Shown in pieces: positions 8,798 to 17,642 of a DNA stretch of 64,000 nucleotides; position 1 is the first letter of the stretch, and the number at the start of each line of letters is the position of its first letter. A model generated the notes under the pieces. That model ran no database searches and was not told the DNA's origin. It was given only the letters and a program-made list of their open reading frames with translations. The stretch is from Micromonospora echinospora (GTDB lineage: Bacteria > Actinomycetota > Actinomycetes > Mycobacteriales > Micromonosporaceae): NCBI RefSeq assembly GCF_900091495.1, contig NZ_LT607413.1, forward strand, positions 5,037,001-5,101,000, read 5' to 3'. The position numbers and the translations under genes were made by a program.

Positions 8798-10672
8798 TTG
8801 CCGCCCCGTTCGATGAGCAGGCCAGCGCCGATGGGTGGATCGGCTGATCTGGCCTGGTTGGATGACGCACTCCTCGCAGGTGATGTGAGCAGGTATGGCC
8901 CTGCGCGGTCGAGGGTGTTCGAGGCCTTTGAGTCGGACCGCGGCGGCGCGGTGGTACGGCGTCTGCTCGCCCGCGCTGTCGATACTTCTCCTGATCTCCG
9001 ACTGGTGGTTCTGCGGCTCCTTGGTGACCTGTGTCCGCAGGCGGATACCTGGCCTGCTGCGGCTGACGTCGCGGTGGGTGCCCTCGGTGACCCCGATGAC
9101 CGTGTTCGGCGTGCGGCGGCCCGGCTGTTCGTGGCGGCGGCGGGCCCGGAGGAGGCGGCCGGTGTGCTCTTCGGATCGTCCGACCCGGTGGCGCGCACGG
9201 CGTTGGCGGAGGCGTTGTGGCCGCCGCTGCTTCAGTTTGGTGACCGTGGCAACCAGTGGGCCGAGACGGTCGGGCGGATGCGGCGCGACGAGCTCCCAGC
9301 GGTGCGTTTCCTCGGGGCCTGCTCGGCCCTGTTGAGTGCCGACCCGCCTGATTGGCCGATGCTGGACGCCGCGGTTCGTGCTGACCTGGTGCCGGCTGCC
9401 GAAGCGCTCGGCGGGGTGGGCGGCCGGATCTCGTGGCGGGCCGGTGAACGATGGGCGATCGCCCTCCGCCGCAGGGATCGAGAGCAGGACGCCTATGCGA
9501 CGGTCGCGCAGTTGGTTCGCGCAGGCGAGGGTGAACTGGCTCGTCAGGCGGGCCTGGGAATCGCGGGAGAGGCGATGTGGACCTGGCGGGCTGCCCCGGC
9601 CCGGCTGGCGCCGGTGCTGTCTGCCGTGCTCGCGGAGCCGGCCTCGGCGGTGTGTACCTCGGCTGTCGGTGTGGTGTGCGCGTCGCTGACCGCCACCCGG
9701 CTGGTCGCCGACCAGCTCGCGGAGATGGTGGTCGAGTCGAGAGTGTCGGCGACGGTCGCGACGGCCTTGGGCTGCGTGGGGGATGCTCGCGCGGTTCCGG
9801 AGTTGCTGCGTCTGTTGCGCGGCGGGCAACCGCATCCCCGGCTCGGTGAGGCGCTCGCCGCAGTAGCGCTGGCGGTGTCCGACCCGACAAGCCTGGTCGC
9901 GACCGCCCAGCACGTGCTGGCGGAGCACCAGGGGTCCTGCCACCAGGGGCAGGACTGGCACAGCTCTCCGGCGCTCGTGGCCGTGCGCTGTCTGTCAGCG
10001 CTCGGTCCGGACGCGGCGGTCGCAGTGCCCGACCTGACTGCCGTACTCGCCGAGGCGATGGAGCGTGGTGCCCTGGCCGAGGGGCGGCTGGTGGTCTCTG
10101 CGCTCGAAGAGATCGGTGCGGCAGCCGCGCCGGCGGTACCGCTCCTGCGCCAGTTCGCCGTCTCGAACGATGCCGCCGCGGATCTCGCCGTTCGCGCGTT
10201 GCTCAGGATCACCGGGAACCGCCGCATCGCGGACGACCACCTTGATTCCCGGCCTGAAGAGCTGCGCCGTTGTCGTATCGCCCCCGACCTGTTCGACTGG
10301 CTGGTCCAGCACGGCGGCCTCACCGATCGGCAGGTCCGCCAACTGAACCATTTGTTCACCCCGCCAGGTCTGATGCAGGCCAGGGTCGCGATCGCGTACT
10401 GGCGGCAGCACGGCCCGCCGGCCGTTCCGGCCCTCCTCGGCACGCTTCCCCAGTACCTCGACGACGAAGCGTACGCACGACCGGCCATGGAAGCCCTCGC
10501 CGCGATGGGCCCACACGCACAGCCGGTCATCCCCGCGCTCGACCGGCTGATCGCCTCCCGGCACCGCACGGCGGTGTACCTGGGCGACTTCGACGCCGAG
10601 ATGCGCGCCGACGAACAACATCTGCAGCTCGCCCTGACGACCCGCGCCCAGATCATCGCCAGCCTCAGCTGA
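8798..10672 (+). CDS. HEAT-repeat protein of unknown function
   Basis: A protein of about 624 residues made of tandem amphipathic helix pairs rich in Ala, Leu and Val (for example VVRRLLARAVDTSPDLRLVVLRLLGDL and AVPELLRLLRGGQPHPRLGEALAAVAL), the pattern of HEAT/armadillo-like scaffolds. No catalytic motif is evident. The start is uncertain: TTG 8798 follows GAAGGGCGG closely, while ATG 8813 and ATG 8831 are in frame; the first helix needs only the last of these. It is followed 70 bp later by an unrecognised protein with its own AGGAGG site, so the two may be co-transcribed. HEAT proteins generally mediate protein-protein contacts; nothing here shows the partner. Confidence 0.75.
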   Translation: MPPRSMSRPAPMGGSADLAWLDDALLAGDVSRYGPARSRVFEAFESDRGGAVVRRLLARAVDTSPDLRLVVLRLLGDLCPQADTWPAAADVAVGALGDPDDRVRRAAARLFVAAAGPEEAAGVLFGSSDPVARTALAEALWPPLLQFGDRGNQWAETVGRMRRDELPAVRFLGACSALLSADPPDWPMLDAAVRADLVPAAEALGGVGGRISWRAGERWAIALRRRDREQDAYATVAQLVRAGEGELARQAGLGIAGEAMWTWRAAPARLAPVLSAVLAEPASAVCTSAVGVVCASLTATRLVADQLAEMVVESRVSATVATALGCVGDARAVPELLRLLRGGQPHPRLGEALAAVALAVSDPTSLVATAQHVLAEHQGSCHQGQDWHSSPALVAVRCLSALGPDAAVAVPDLTAVLAEAMERGALAEGRLVVSALEEIGAAAAPAVPLLRQFAVSNDAAADLAVRALLRITGNRRIADDHLDSRPEELRRCRIAPDLFDWLVQHGGLTDRQVRQLNHLFTPPGLMQARVAIAYWRQHGPPAVPALLGTLPQYLDDEAYARPAMEALAAMGPHAQPVIPALDRLIASRHRTAVYLGDFDAEMRADEQHLQLALTTRAQIIASLS

Positions 10673-10742
10673 CCGGCTACCGCCACAACCGCGAGCTGCC
10701 CGTGCACGCCGACCGACACCGAGCAACCAGGAGGACAACCCC

Positions 10743-11678
10743 GTGCCCAAGACCAGACATGAGCATGACCAGGAGAGCCTGCGCCGGCGGCTGGAGGTCC
10801 TCCGGCTCGGCGTCTCGCCGCTGCGCCGCGCCGGCTACCTGATCCCCGATCGGACCGACCCGCAATGGGAGCGGACACCCGAGACGGTCGGTGTCGGCCC
10901 GGACAATCGGGCCTTCGCCGTCTGGGCCAGCAGGGAGCAACCGCATCGGCGTCTGATCACCGTGCACGACGGCAGCCGACAGCCGGTTCGGTCGGTATCA
11001 CTCGACGGGTGCATCCAGCCCTGGTTCGTGCAGCCCCTACCCGGCGACTCGATCCTGCTCGTCCGTTCACGCAACGGCGCTGGCACCAACGCGGAGGTAT
11101 GGACCCCCGACGGACGACGTGTACACCAGGGTGACCTGGGCGACGCAATCGGACACGTGCTGACCACCCCTGCCGGGGCGATCTGGGTCGGCTACTTCGA
11201 CGAAGCCATGTCTGGCAACGGCCCCCAGACACACGGCCTGGCCCGCTTCACCGCAGACCTCGAACCAGACTGGCTCTATCCGCAGCGACCGGCAATGCCG
11301 GAGATCTTCGACTGCTACGCCCTCAACCTGGCCGCCGAAACAGCATGGACCTGTGCCTACACCCAGTTCCACCTCGTCTCCGTCACTGGCGACACGCCCA
11401 CCGACCACGGCTCGGCCCCCTACCGCAGCGCGTACGCCCTACTGACCGACGGCACCAGTGGCGCATTCGTCAGCGGCCACGGACCCGAGTACGACCTGGT
11501 GACTCCGTTCCAGATCGATGCCGCCGCGGTGACACCCGCCGGTGAACCGACCCGGCTCGTCCTGCCCGACGGCATGGAGGTACGCAGGGCTCGTACCTTC
11601 TGCCGCGGCCCGGAACTCCACGTCATCCTCGGAACATCCTGGTACCGCACCGACCTTGGACTTCTCGGTCAGCGGTAG
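10743..11678 (+). CDS. Hypothetical protein, possible beta-propeller-like repeats
   Basis: A 311-residue protein beginning at GTG 10743 with a perfect AGGAGG 8 bp upstream. I do not recognise the family. The sequence is a succession of short beta strands with repeated turns (VWTPDGRRVHQGDLGDAIGH, RFTADLEPDWLYPQ, LPDGMEVRRARTF), suggesting a WD40/SMP-30-like propeller or similar all-beta fold. It lacks a signal peptide and is probably cytosolic. It sits directly after the HEAT-repeat gene on the same strand and is convergent with the MFS exporter. Confidence 0.6.
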   Translation: MPKTRHEHDQESLRRRLEVLRLGVSPLRRAGYLIPDRTDPQWERTPETVGVGPDNRAFAVWASREQPHRRLITVHDGSRQPVRSVSLDGCIQPWFVQPLPGDSILLVRSRNGAGTNAEVWTPDGRRVHQGDLGDAIGHVLTTPAGAIWVGYFDEAMSGNGPQTHGLARFTADLEPDWLYPQRPAMPEIFDCYALNLAAETAWTCAYTQFHLVSVTGDTPTDHGSAPYRSAYALLTDGTSGAFVSGHGPEYDLVTPFQIDAAAVTPAGEPTRLVLPDGMEVRRARTFCRGPELHVILGTSWYRTDLGLLGQR

Positions 11679-11911
11679 GCTGCCGTCGCCCCAGCCCAGG
11701 AGTTACAGGACGTCCCTCAGGGCGTAGACCAGCCCAGCGACCGGCAGAACGCGATGGCGCAAGCCTGGTGGCGGTGGCGCACGCGTCGTGCGGGGCGCGG
11801 CCGAGTACATCTCGGCCCAGGCGGTCTCGTTCGCGGCGAGCACCGAAGGCCGACTGTTCGACCGCGCCCCGTGCCTGCGAGGTGTCGTCCGGCCCGTCGG
11901 GTCCGCTCCGG

Positions 11912-13207
11912 TCACGTCGCCTGCGTGGCCGTCCTGGGCAGCTCGCGCGTTGTCCGCAGCGGAGACAGCAGCGCGGGGAGGAAGGCGACGGTCATCCCGG
12001 CTGCGCCGATCCACAGCACCGCGGGCGCGCCGAGCAGGCCACCGAGCGTGCCGCCGAGCAGCCCGGCGATCGGCATGCCGCCCCACTGGACGAAGCGGAC
12101 GGTGGCGCTCATCCGGCCGAGCAGCCGGTCGGGCGTGGCGGCCTGCTGCAGGCCCACCTGACCGATCAGGCGGACCACGCCGCCGGCGGAGACCAGAGCC
12201 AGCCCGGCCACGGCGAGCCAGAGCGGCCAGCCGCTCCGGGTCGCCGGCATCAGGGCAGCTGCCGGTGCTGTGCACAACGGGGCCAGCCAGACGGCCGGGC
12301 CGGCGCCGATCCCGGCGATCACGCGACGGGCCAGCAGCGCGCCGGTGAACCCGCCGCCGGCCATCACGGACAGCACCAGGCCGATGCCGAACGAGCCCAG
12401 GCCAAGATGCCGGGAGAGGAACACCAACAGCATCGTCTGGTACGTGACGAGGAAGAGGCTGAAGACACCGTCGGTTAGCAGCATCGGCCGCAGCAGCGGA
12501 TGGCCGAGCACGAATCGCAGTCCCTCCGCGACCTCGCGCGACAGGTGCCGGGCGGCGCCCGACGGTGGCCGCGCCTCCGGTGTCCGGATCCGCAGCACGC
12601 CCAGGGCGGACAGCAGCATCCCGGCAGAACTCGCGACCAGCGTCAGCGGTGCCCCCAACCAGCCCACCAGCGGCCCGGCCACCCCGGGGCCGCTGATGCT
12701 GACAGCGGAGCGGGCTGCGGCGATCTTCGCGTTGCCCTCGACCAGGTGCTCGCGGGCGACCAGCGCCGGCAGGTAGCTGGTGTAGCTGACGTCGAACAAC
12801 ACGGTCAGCAGGCCGTGGGCCAGCGCGACCGCGAACAGCAGCCAGATGGTCAACGCGTCCGCCCACCAGGCCACCGGTACGAGCAGCAGCAGCGCCGCCC
12901 GCAGCAGATCCGTGTAGACCATGACCGGGCGCTTGCGCCAACGGTCGATCCACGCCCCCGCCGGCAGCCCGATCAGCAGCGACCCGGCCGTGGTCATCGC
13001 GGTCAGCACCCCGACCTCGAACTCGTCCGCGTCCAGCCAGACGATCGCCACCAGCGGCAGCGCGAGAAACACGAAGCGATCGGCGAGTTGACCAGCCACG
13101 GTGGCGCCGAAGAAGCGACGGAAATCAGGCTCGCGAAGCAGGCCGAGACCGGATCGTCGAGGAACCTCTCCCTGAATTCTCCGCGCCGGCACACCGGTTT
13201 CTACCAT
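11912..13207 (-). CDS. Major facilitator superfamily exporter
   Basis: A 431-residue, 12-helix protein of the MFS_3 type (enterobactin/drug exporter-like). Near the N-terminus, LREPDFRRFFGATVAGQLAD is the usual entry into helix 1, and PAGAWIDRWRKRPVM is the loop 2-3 signature (GxxxDRxxRR-like) of MFS drug/proton antiporters. ATG 13207 is used, though no strong ribosome site precedes it; helix 1 would also be intact from a start about 14 residues later. The gene stands alone, with no adjacent regulator. Substrate unknown; a drug or siderophore is typical for relatives. Confidence 0.85.
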   Translation of the reverse strand: MVETGVPARRIQGEVPRRSGLGLLREPDFRRFFGATVAGQLADRFVFLALPLVAIVWLDADEFEVGVLTAMTTAGSLLIGLPAGAWIDRWRKRPVMVYTDLLRAALLLLVPVAWWADALTIWLLFAVALAHGLLTVLFDVSYTSYLPALVAREHLVEGNAKIAAARSAVSISGPGVAGPLVGWLGAPLTLVASSAGMLLSALGVLRIRTPEARPPSGAARHLSREVAEGLRFVLGHPLLRPMLLTDGVFSLFLVTYQTMLLVFLSRHLGLGSFGIGLVLSVMAGGGFTGALLARRVIAGIGAGPAVWLAPLCTAPAAALMPATRSGWPLWLAVAGLALVSAGGVVRLIGQVGLQQAATPDRLLGRMSATVRFVQWGGMPIAGLLGGTLGGLLGAPAVLWIGAAGMTVAFLPALLSPLRTTRELPRTATQAT

Positions 13208-13400
13208 ACGGAGCCACGCCTGACTTCCTCTGTGGACGCGAGCGGTCTACCGGCCGCCACAGCGTGGTGATCTGCTGGCTCGTGAGCGCGGTGCGTGATC
13301 GCTCCGAGGTCGAGCCCGTCGTCCTCGGTGGCCCCCGGCCACCGGTGGTCGCCCGCCCTCGGGTGCTCGTCACAGGGCGGGCACCCGAGGACGGAGGAGG

Positions 13401-13430
13401 CCGGGCCGGACTGCGGTGAGCCCGGCCCGG
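13401..13430 (-). terminator. Candidate terminator for the GH19 chitinase gene
   Basis: A 9-bp GC-rich stem (CCGGGCCGG at 13401-13409 pairing with 13422-13430) with a 12-nt loop lies 13 bp past the chitinase stop codon. No U-run follows, as is usual in high-GC actinobacteria. A second hairpin (CCTCGGGTGC at 13357-13366 with 13381-13390) follows 20 bp on. Confidence 0.55.
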
Positions 13431-13442
13431 AGAAGCGGTGGA

Positions 13443-14519
13443 TCAGCAGTAGAGGTTGGCTCCGGCCGGCACGCCGAGCATGCCGACGAACTGCTGGTAT
13501 TTGGTGACGCGGCTCTGCACCTGACCGGGGTTCCCGCCGTTGCATTCGATTGAGCCGTTGATACTGCGGATGGTCTCGCCGAACCCGGCCCCGGTGACCA
13601 TCGCGTTGTGGGCGGTCATGGTGCCGGGCCCGTTCTGGGTCATCCAGTACCAGATGGCGGTCTTCCAGGCCACGGCAGCGTCGTTCTGCACCAGCCAGGG
13701 GTTGGTCAGCAGGGGCAGCCCGAGGGCGTTGCCGGCGGCGTTGTAGTTGAAGTTCCAGCTCAGCTGGATCGGCCCGCGCCCGTAGTAGGCGGCCTGCCCG
13801 GCGGGGCAGCCGTAGGGTTGGCCGGCGTCGCAGTAGTGCGGGTAGTTCCCGGTGTTCTGCTCCACGATGTGGACGAGTCCGCCGGTCTCGTGGTGCACGT
13901 TCGCCAGGAAGGCCGCCGCCTCCTGCCGCTGGACCGTGGCGCTCCCGGTCCTGGTGAACGCCGGGTAGGCGCTGAGGGCGGCGACGAGGCCGGAGTACGT
14001 GTAGAAGGGGTTCCGGCTCGGGAACATCTGGTTGAACTGCCCCTCGGTGACCACGAAGCCGCCGGTACCGGGGGGCGGGGTGGTGGGCGGCTGGCCGCTA
14101 CAGGTGTACGGCTCCCAGTACCAGGTGCTGATGATGGGGTCGTACCCGGGATTGTCGTGCTCGGCGATGTAGTACAGCCCGTTGGTGTACCGCACGATGC
14201 TGCCGGCGGGGTACCAGGTGCCGGCGACCCAGTTCGGGTGGTTGCAGGTTCCTCCCGGCGGTGGCGTGGTGCCGCCGTCGCAGGCGCCGAGGTCCTGCCA
14301 GACGCCGGTGGTGCCCGGGGGAGCCTCGTTCTGGGTCCACCACTTCGCCTGGTAGTTGCGCCTGTTGTGGGAGACCTGGTCCCCTTGCCAGTAGACGGCC
14401 GACGACTGCCACGACGCCGCGCAGGCGGCTGCCGACGCAGGGGTCGACGGGATGATCACCATGAGCCCACCGGCGACAACCAGTGCCGCGAGCGCGATCA
14501 TGGCGCGCAGTCTGGACAT
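13443..14519 (-). CDS. Secreted GH19 chitinase with two chitin-binding modules
   Basis: A 358-residue secreted enzyme. Residues 1-31 form a Sec signal peptide ending ASA. Two small aromatic-rich modules follow: one at about 33-80 (WQGDQVSHNRRNYQAKWWTQ, CBM5/12 type) and one at about 92-140, each closed by paired Cys and joined by Thr/Pro-rich linkers. The GH19 domain spans about 155-358; HHETGG carries the acid Glu211 and VEQN the base Glu220, nine residues apart as in Streptomyces ChiC. GH19 enzymes endo-cleave chitin with inversion. The start at 14519 has AGGAAGGAG just upstream. It complements the GH18 chitinase at 59.4 kb and the NgcEFG importer. Confidence 0.93.
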   Translation of the reverse strand: MSRLRAMIALAALVVAGGLMVIIPSTPASAAACAASWQSSAVYWQGDQVSHNRRNYQAKWWTQNEAPPGTTGVWQDLGACDGGTTPPPGGTCNHPNWVAGTWYPAGSIVRYTNGLYYIAEHDNPGYDPIISTWYWEPYTCSGQPPTTPPPGTGGFVVTEGQFNQMFPSRNPFYTYSGLVAALSAYPAFTRTGSATVQRQEAAAFLANVHHETGGLVHIVEQNTGNYPHYCDAGQPYGCPAGQAAYYGRGPIQLSWNFNYNAAGNALGLPLLTNPWLVQNDAAVAWKTAIWYWMTQNGPGTMTAHNAMVTGAGFGETIRSINGSIECNGGNPGQVQSRVTKYQQFVGMLGVPAGANLYC

Positions 14520-14591
14520 GCGGTCACTCCTTCCTGGGGTCAGCGGGCCGACGAGAGGGCCACACATCGATAGGAATGACTGTAACATGTT

Positions 14592-14609
14592 CTGTTCACA
14601 AACTTTACT
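14592..14609. promoter_or_regulatory. AT-rich element upstream of the GH19 chitinase, shared with the GH18 upstream region
   Basis: CTGTT-N8-TTACT lies 73 bp upstream of the chitinase start within an unusually AT-rich island. The same half-sites with the same 8-nt spacing occur at 59413-59430 before the GH18 chitinase. A regulator-binding or promoter role is inference. Confidence 0.3.
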
Positions 14610-14634
14610 ATTCATGTTCCGCTCCGGCGGAGCG

Positions 14635-15270
14635 TCAGCCGACGATGACGACGTCGAGACGGCGTGGGCCGTGCACACCCTCGATGCGGTGCAGTTCGAT
14701 GTCGCTGGTGGCGCTCGGACCGCTGACGAAGGTGAGCGGCCGCGTCGGGTCCAGCCGGGCCAACGCCTCGGGGACGAGGCCGACGACCTGGGCGGCGTCG
14801 ACCACGCAGACGTGGTGATCGGGGATAAGCGACAGGATCCGCCGGCCCTGGCCCGGGCCCGCGTTCAGGACGAGGGTTCCGGTGTCGGCGATCGCGACGG
14901 CGCAGCCGGTGACGACGGCGTCGGCGGTGTCGAGGTCGCCGACGGCCAGCGGCGGCTGGTCGGCGAGCACGGCCGCCTCTGCTGTCGTCGCCCGCCAGCG
15001 GGTCAGCCACTCCGGTGGTGTCCCGGCGGGGACGACGAGCCGTCGTACGCCGTCGAGGGCGTCGGCGACGGCCGTCCCCACCTCGTCGGCGCCGCACCGG
15101 CGTACCCCGGCGTGGTAGTCGCGGAGCCGATCGGCGAACTGGTCGAGCAGTTCGGGATGGCCCGGGGAACGGGTGTCCGCCCGCCGGTAGCCGCGCGGCA
15201 CCTCGACCCCACCGACCTGGTCCGTCGTCGCCCGCCGGATGCGGTCGAGGATGCGCTCGCGGGCGTTCAC
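14635..15270 (-). CDS. lutC: LutC-type lactate utilisation protein (LUD domain)
   Basis: A 211-residue protein with the LUD domain fold, including VTGCAVAIADTGTLVL (the conserved TG/T loop) and LIPDHHVCVV, ending FVSGPSATSDIELHRIEGVHGPR, which is the family's C-terminal signature. The GTG start at 15270 has AGGAG 7 bp upstream and overlaps the lutB stop by 4 bp. LutABC is the iron-sulfur L-lactate oxidation complex characterised in Bacillus subtilis; LutC is its small subunit without clusters. It is the last gene of the lutABC operon here. Confidence 0.92.
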   Translation of the reverse strand: MNARERILDRIRRATTDQVGGVEVPRGYRRADTRSPGHPELLDQFADRLRDYHAGVRRCGADEVGTAVADALDGVRRLVVPAGTPPEWLTRWRATTAEAAVLADQPPLAVGDLDTADAVVTGCAVAIADTGTLVLNAGPGQGRRILSLIPDHHVCVVDAAQVVGLVPEALARLDPTRPLTFVSGPSATSDIELHRIEGVHGPRRLDVVIVG

Positions 15271-16835
15271 GGCGTACTCCTGTCGTCTGGGGCGGACCGG
15301 CTTCCGTCGTCCGGGGCGGACGGGCTCCCATCGTCCGGGCCGGACCGGGCCCACCATTCGCGGAACGTCTGTGCCGGTGGCGCGGGCAGGTCCCGGCTCC
15401 GGGTCCAGGCCGCGCCCGGTCCGGGCAGCCGGCGGATCCGGGGACGCGGATCCCCTCGGCGACTCTGCCACCGGGCCAGGAGCCGGCCGGCTCGACTGAG
15501 CCGCTGGGCGAGCGCGAGCCGACGGGGGTCGCGCAGGATCCACGCCAGCGCGCCGAGTCCGGCCGCCTCGGCCGACGGCGGTCGCCCGGGCCCGCGCCGG
15601 GCGTCGGTCGCCCGGGACCGCAGATGGACCAGCATGCTCGGGATGTCGATGCGGACCGGACAGGCGTCGAAGCAGGCCCCGCAGAGCGACGACGCGAACG
15701 GCAGCGAGGCGTTCGGGTCGCCACTGCCCGTGATGCCGGTCAGTTGCGGGGAGAGCACGGCCCCGATCGGTCCGGGATAGACCGACCCGTACGCGTGACC
15801 GCCGACCCGCTCGTACACGGGGCAGACGTTCAGGCAGGCCGAACAGCGGATGCAGTGCAGGGCGGCGCGGCCCTGCGGGTCCGCGAGGACCCCCGTCCGG
15901 CCGTTGTCGAGCAGGACCACGTGGACCCGCTGCGGTCCGTCGCCGGGCGTCACCCCGGTCCACATCGAGGTGTACGGGTTCATCCGCTCGCCGGTGCTGG
16001 ACCGGGGGAGCAGTTGGAGGAACACCTCCAGGTCCCGCCAGGTCGGCACGAGCTTCTCGATGCCCACGACGGTGATGAGGGTTTCCGGCAGTGTGAGGCA
16101 CATCCGCCCGTTGCCCTCGGACTCCACCACCGACAGGGTGCCGGTCTCGGCGACGGCAAAGTTCGCCCCGGAGACCGCGACCCGGGCCCGCAGGAACGTG
16201 CTGCGCAGATGCCGGCGGGCCGCCTCGGCCAGGGCGGCCGGGTCGTCGGTGAGCGCCGGATCGGCGTCGGGCATCTCCCGCAGGAAGATGTCCCGGATCT
16301 CCCGACGGTTGCGGTGGATGGCCGGGACCAGGATATGGCTGCCCTCGTCCCGGCCCAGCTGGACGATCAGCTCGGCGAGGTCGGTCTCCACCGCCCGTAC
16401 GCCCGCTTCGGCCAGCGCGTCGTTGAGGCGGATCTCCTGGGTGACCATGGACTTGACCTTGACGACCTCGTCGGCGCCGGTCTCCCGGACCAGTTCGGTG
16501 ACGATCCGGCAGGCTTCCTCGGCGTCCGCCGCCCAGTGCACGGTGGCGCCCCGGGCGGTGGCGGCGGACTCGAACCTGGTCAGCAGTTCCGGCAGCCGGG
16601 CCAGGACGTCGGCCTTGATGGCGCTGCCGGCGAGCCGCAGTTCCTCCCAGTCCGGGACCTCGGCGACGACCGTGCGCCGCTTCTCCCGGATGGTGGCCGT
16701 GGCGTTGCCGAGATTGCGGCGCAGCTGCGTGTCGCGCAGCGCCCGTGCCGCGGCGGCCGGGAACGGCTGGTCGCCGCGGAGCCGGGAGCCGGGGGCGCCG
16801 GTCGGTGGGCCGGGCATGCCGAGGAACGTCCTCAT
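15267..16835 (-). CDS. lutB: LutB-type iron-sulfur lactate oxidation subunit
   Basis: A 522-residue protein combining an N-terminal LUD domain (about 70-300; note VAETGTLSVVESEGNGRM) with a ferredoxin-like domain carrying two 4Fe-4S motifs: CIRCSACLNVCP (about residue 330) and CGACFDACP (about 385). The ATG at 16835 overlaps the lutA stop by 4 bp. The extreme C-terminus is odd: an eight-residue acidic/Ser-Pro unit (PDDGSPSA, PDDGSRSA, PDDRSTP) is repeated almost three times from a 24-bp DNA repeat near 15285-15355. The protein passes lactate electrons toward the respiratory chain, probably with LutA and LutC at the membrane surface. Confidence 0.93.
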   Translation of the reverse strand: MRTFLGMPGPPTGAPGSRLRGDQPFPAAAARALRDTQLRRNLGNATATIREKRRTVVAEVPDWEELRLAGSAIKADVLARLPELLTRFESAATARGATVHWAADAEEACRIVTELVRETGADEVVKVKSMVTQEIRLNDALAEAGVRAVETDLAELIVQLGRDEGSHILVPAIHRNRREIRDIFLREMPDADPALTDDPAALAEAARRHLRSTFLRARVAVSGANFAVAETGTLSVVESEGNGRMCLTLPETLITVVGIEKLVPTWRDLEVFLQLLPRSSTGERMNPYTSMWTGVTPGDGPQRVHVVLLDNGRTGVLADPQGRAALHCIRCSACLNVCPVYERVGGHAYGSVYPGPIGAVLSPQLTGITGSGDPNASLPFASSLCGACFDACPVRIDIPSMLVHLRSRATDARRGPGRPPSAEAAGLGALAWILRDPRRLALAQRLSRAGRLLARWQSRRGDPRPRIRRLPGPGAAWTRSRDLPAPPAQTFREWWARSGPDDGSPSAPDDGSRSAPDDRSTP

Positions 16836-17581
16836 CGGGTGGCCTCCGTAGCCAGGATCTCCGCCAGGTGTACCGCCCGGATCTCGCCGCGCGGCGTCGA
16901 GGTGGTCAGCCGGGTCAGGCCGCCACCGATGTGCAGCAGGCACGACGCGTCGCCGGCGGTGACCACCCGTGCGCCGGTCGACCGGATGTGCCGCAGCTTG
17001 TCGGCCAGCATGGCCGCTGAGGTGTCGGCGTTCTTCAGCGCGAACGTGCCGCCGAAGCCGCAGCACTCCTCGGCCCCGGGCAGTTCGACGAGGTCGATGT
17101 CGCGCACCTGGCGCAGCAGCCGCAGCGGCCGGTCCGCCACCCGGGTCATCCGGAGCGAGTGGCAGGTCGGGTGGTACGTGACCCGGTGCGGGTAGCTCGC
17201 GCCGACGTCGGTGACGCGGAGGACGTCGACCAGCAGTTCGCTCAGCTCGTACGTCCGCGCGGCGACGGCCCGGGCCCGGGCGGCCAGTTCGGTGTCGCCC
17301 GCGGCCTGCGCCACCGCCGCGTGCTGGTGCCGGATCGACCCGGTGCAGGAACCGGACGGTACGACCACCGCCTCGGCGTCCTCGAACGTCTCGACGTGAC
17401 GGCGGACCAGGGGGAGTGCCTGGCGCGGGTATCCGGAGTTGACGTGCATCTGCCCGCAGCAGGTCTGCGCCGGGTCGAAGGTCACCTGATGGCCGAGGCG
17501 GCGCAGCAACCGGACGGTGGCGACGCCGACCTGTGGAGCGATGGTGTCGGCCAGGCAGGTTACGAAGAGGGCGATGCGCAC
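16832..17581 (-). CDS. lutA: LutA-type Fe-S oxidoreductase (two CCG domains)
   Basis: A 249-residue protein with two cysteine-rich (CCG) domains: TCCGQMHVNSGY near residue 42 and ECCGFGGTFALKN near residue 175, the paired motifs that bind a cluster in LutA/GlcF/HdrB-type subunits. Length is standard. It is the first gene of lutABC, and its start codon lies 6 bp from a palindromic GntR-type operator shared with the divergent regulator, so lactate-responsive repression is likely. Confidence 0.93.
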   Translation of the reverse strand: MRIALFVTCLADTIAPQVGVATVRLLRRLGHQVTFDPAQTCCGQMHVNSGYPRQALPLVRRHVETFEDAEAVVVPSGSCTGSIRHQHAAVAQAAGDTELAARARAVAARTYELSELLVDVLRVTDVGASYPHRVTYHPTCHSLRMTRVADRPLRLLRQVRDIDLVELPGAEECCGFGGTFALKNADTSAAMLADKLRHIRSTGARVVTAGDASCLLHIGGGLTRLTTSTPRGEIRAVHLAEILATEATR

Positions 17582-17586
17582 GGCCT

Positions 17587-17603
17587 AAATGGTCAGGCCA
17601 TTT
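17587..17603. promoter_or_regulatory. FadR/GntR-type operator between lutA and its regulator
   Basis: AAATGG-TCAGG-CCATTT is a perfect 6-bp inverted repeat with a 5-nt spacer, containing the TGGTC...CCA core expected for FadR-subfamily GntR regulators such as LldR. It lies 6 bp upstream of the lutA start and 40 bp upstream of the regulator start, so it could control both directions. Confidence 0.7.
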
Positions 17604-17630
17604 CGGTCGTGGTGCAAGCCCTCGAATGTC

Positions 17631-17636
17631 TAGACT
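17631..17636 (+). promoter_or_regulatory. -10 hexamer implying a leaderless transcript for the lut regulator
   Basis: TAGACT is followed by six bases and then the GTG start at 17643, the spacing seen in leaderless actinobacterial mRNAs. There is no Shine-Dalgarno sequence before the GTG, which agrees. Confidence 0.5.
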
Positions 17637-17642
17637 CGCGCC

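Noticed and set aside
11703..11911. Possible gene remnant between the hypothetical protein and the MFS exporter
   Set aside because: A short minus-strand frame (ending GLVYALRDVL) is open but has no start or ribosome site and no recognisable similarity.
13357..13390. Second hairpin downstream of the chitinase
   Set aside because: Its 10-bp arms are good, but the 14-nt loop and distance from the stop make it secondary to the hairpin at 13401-13430; it may belong to neither gene.
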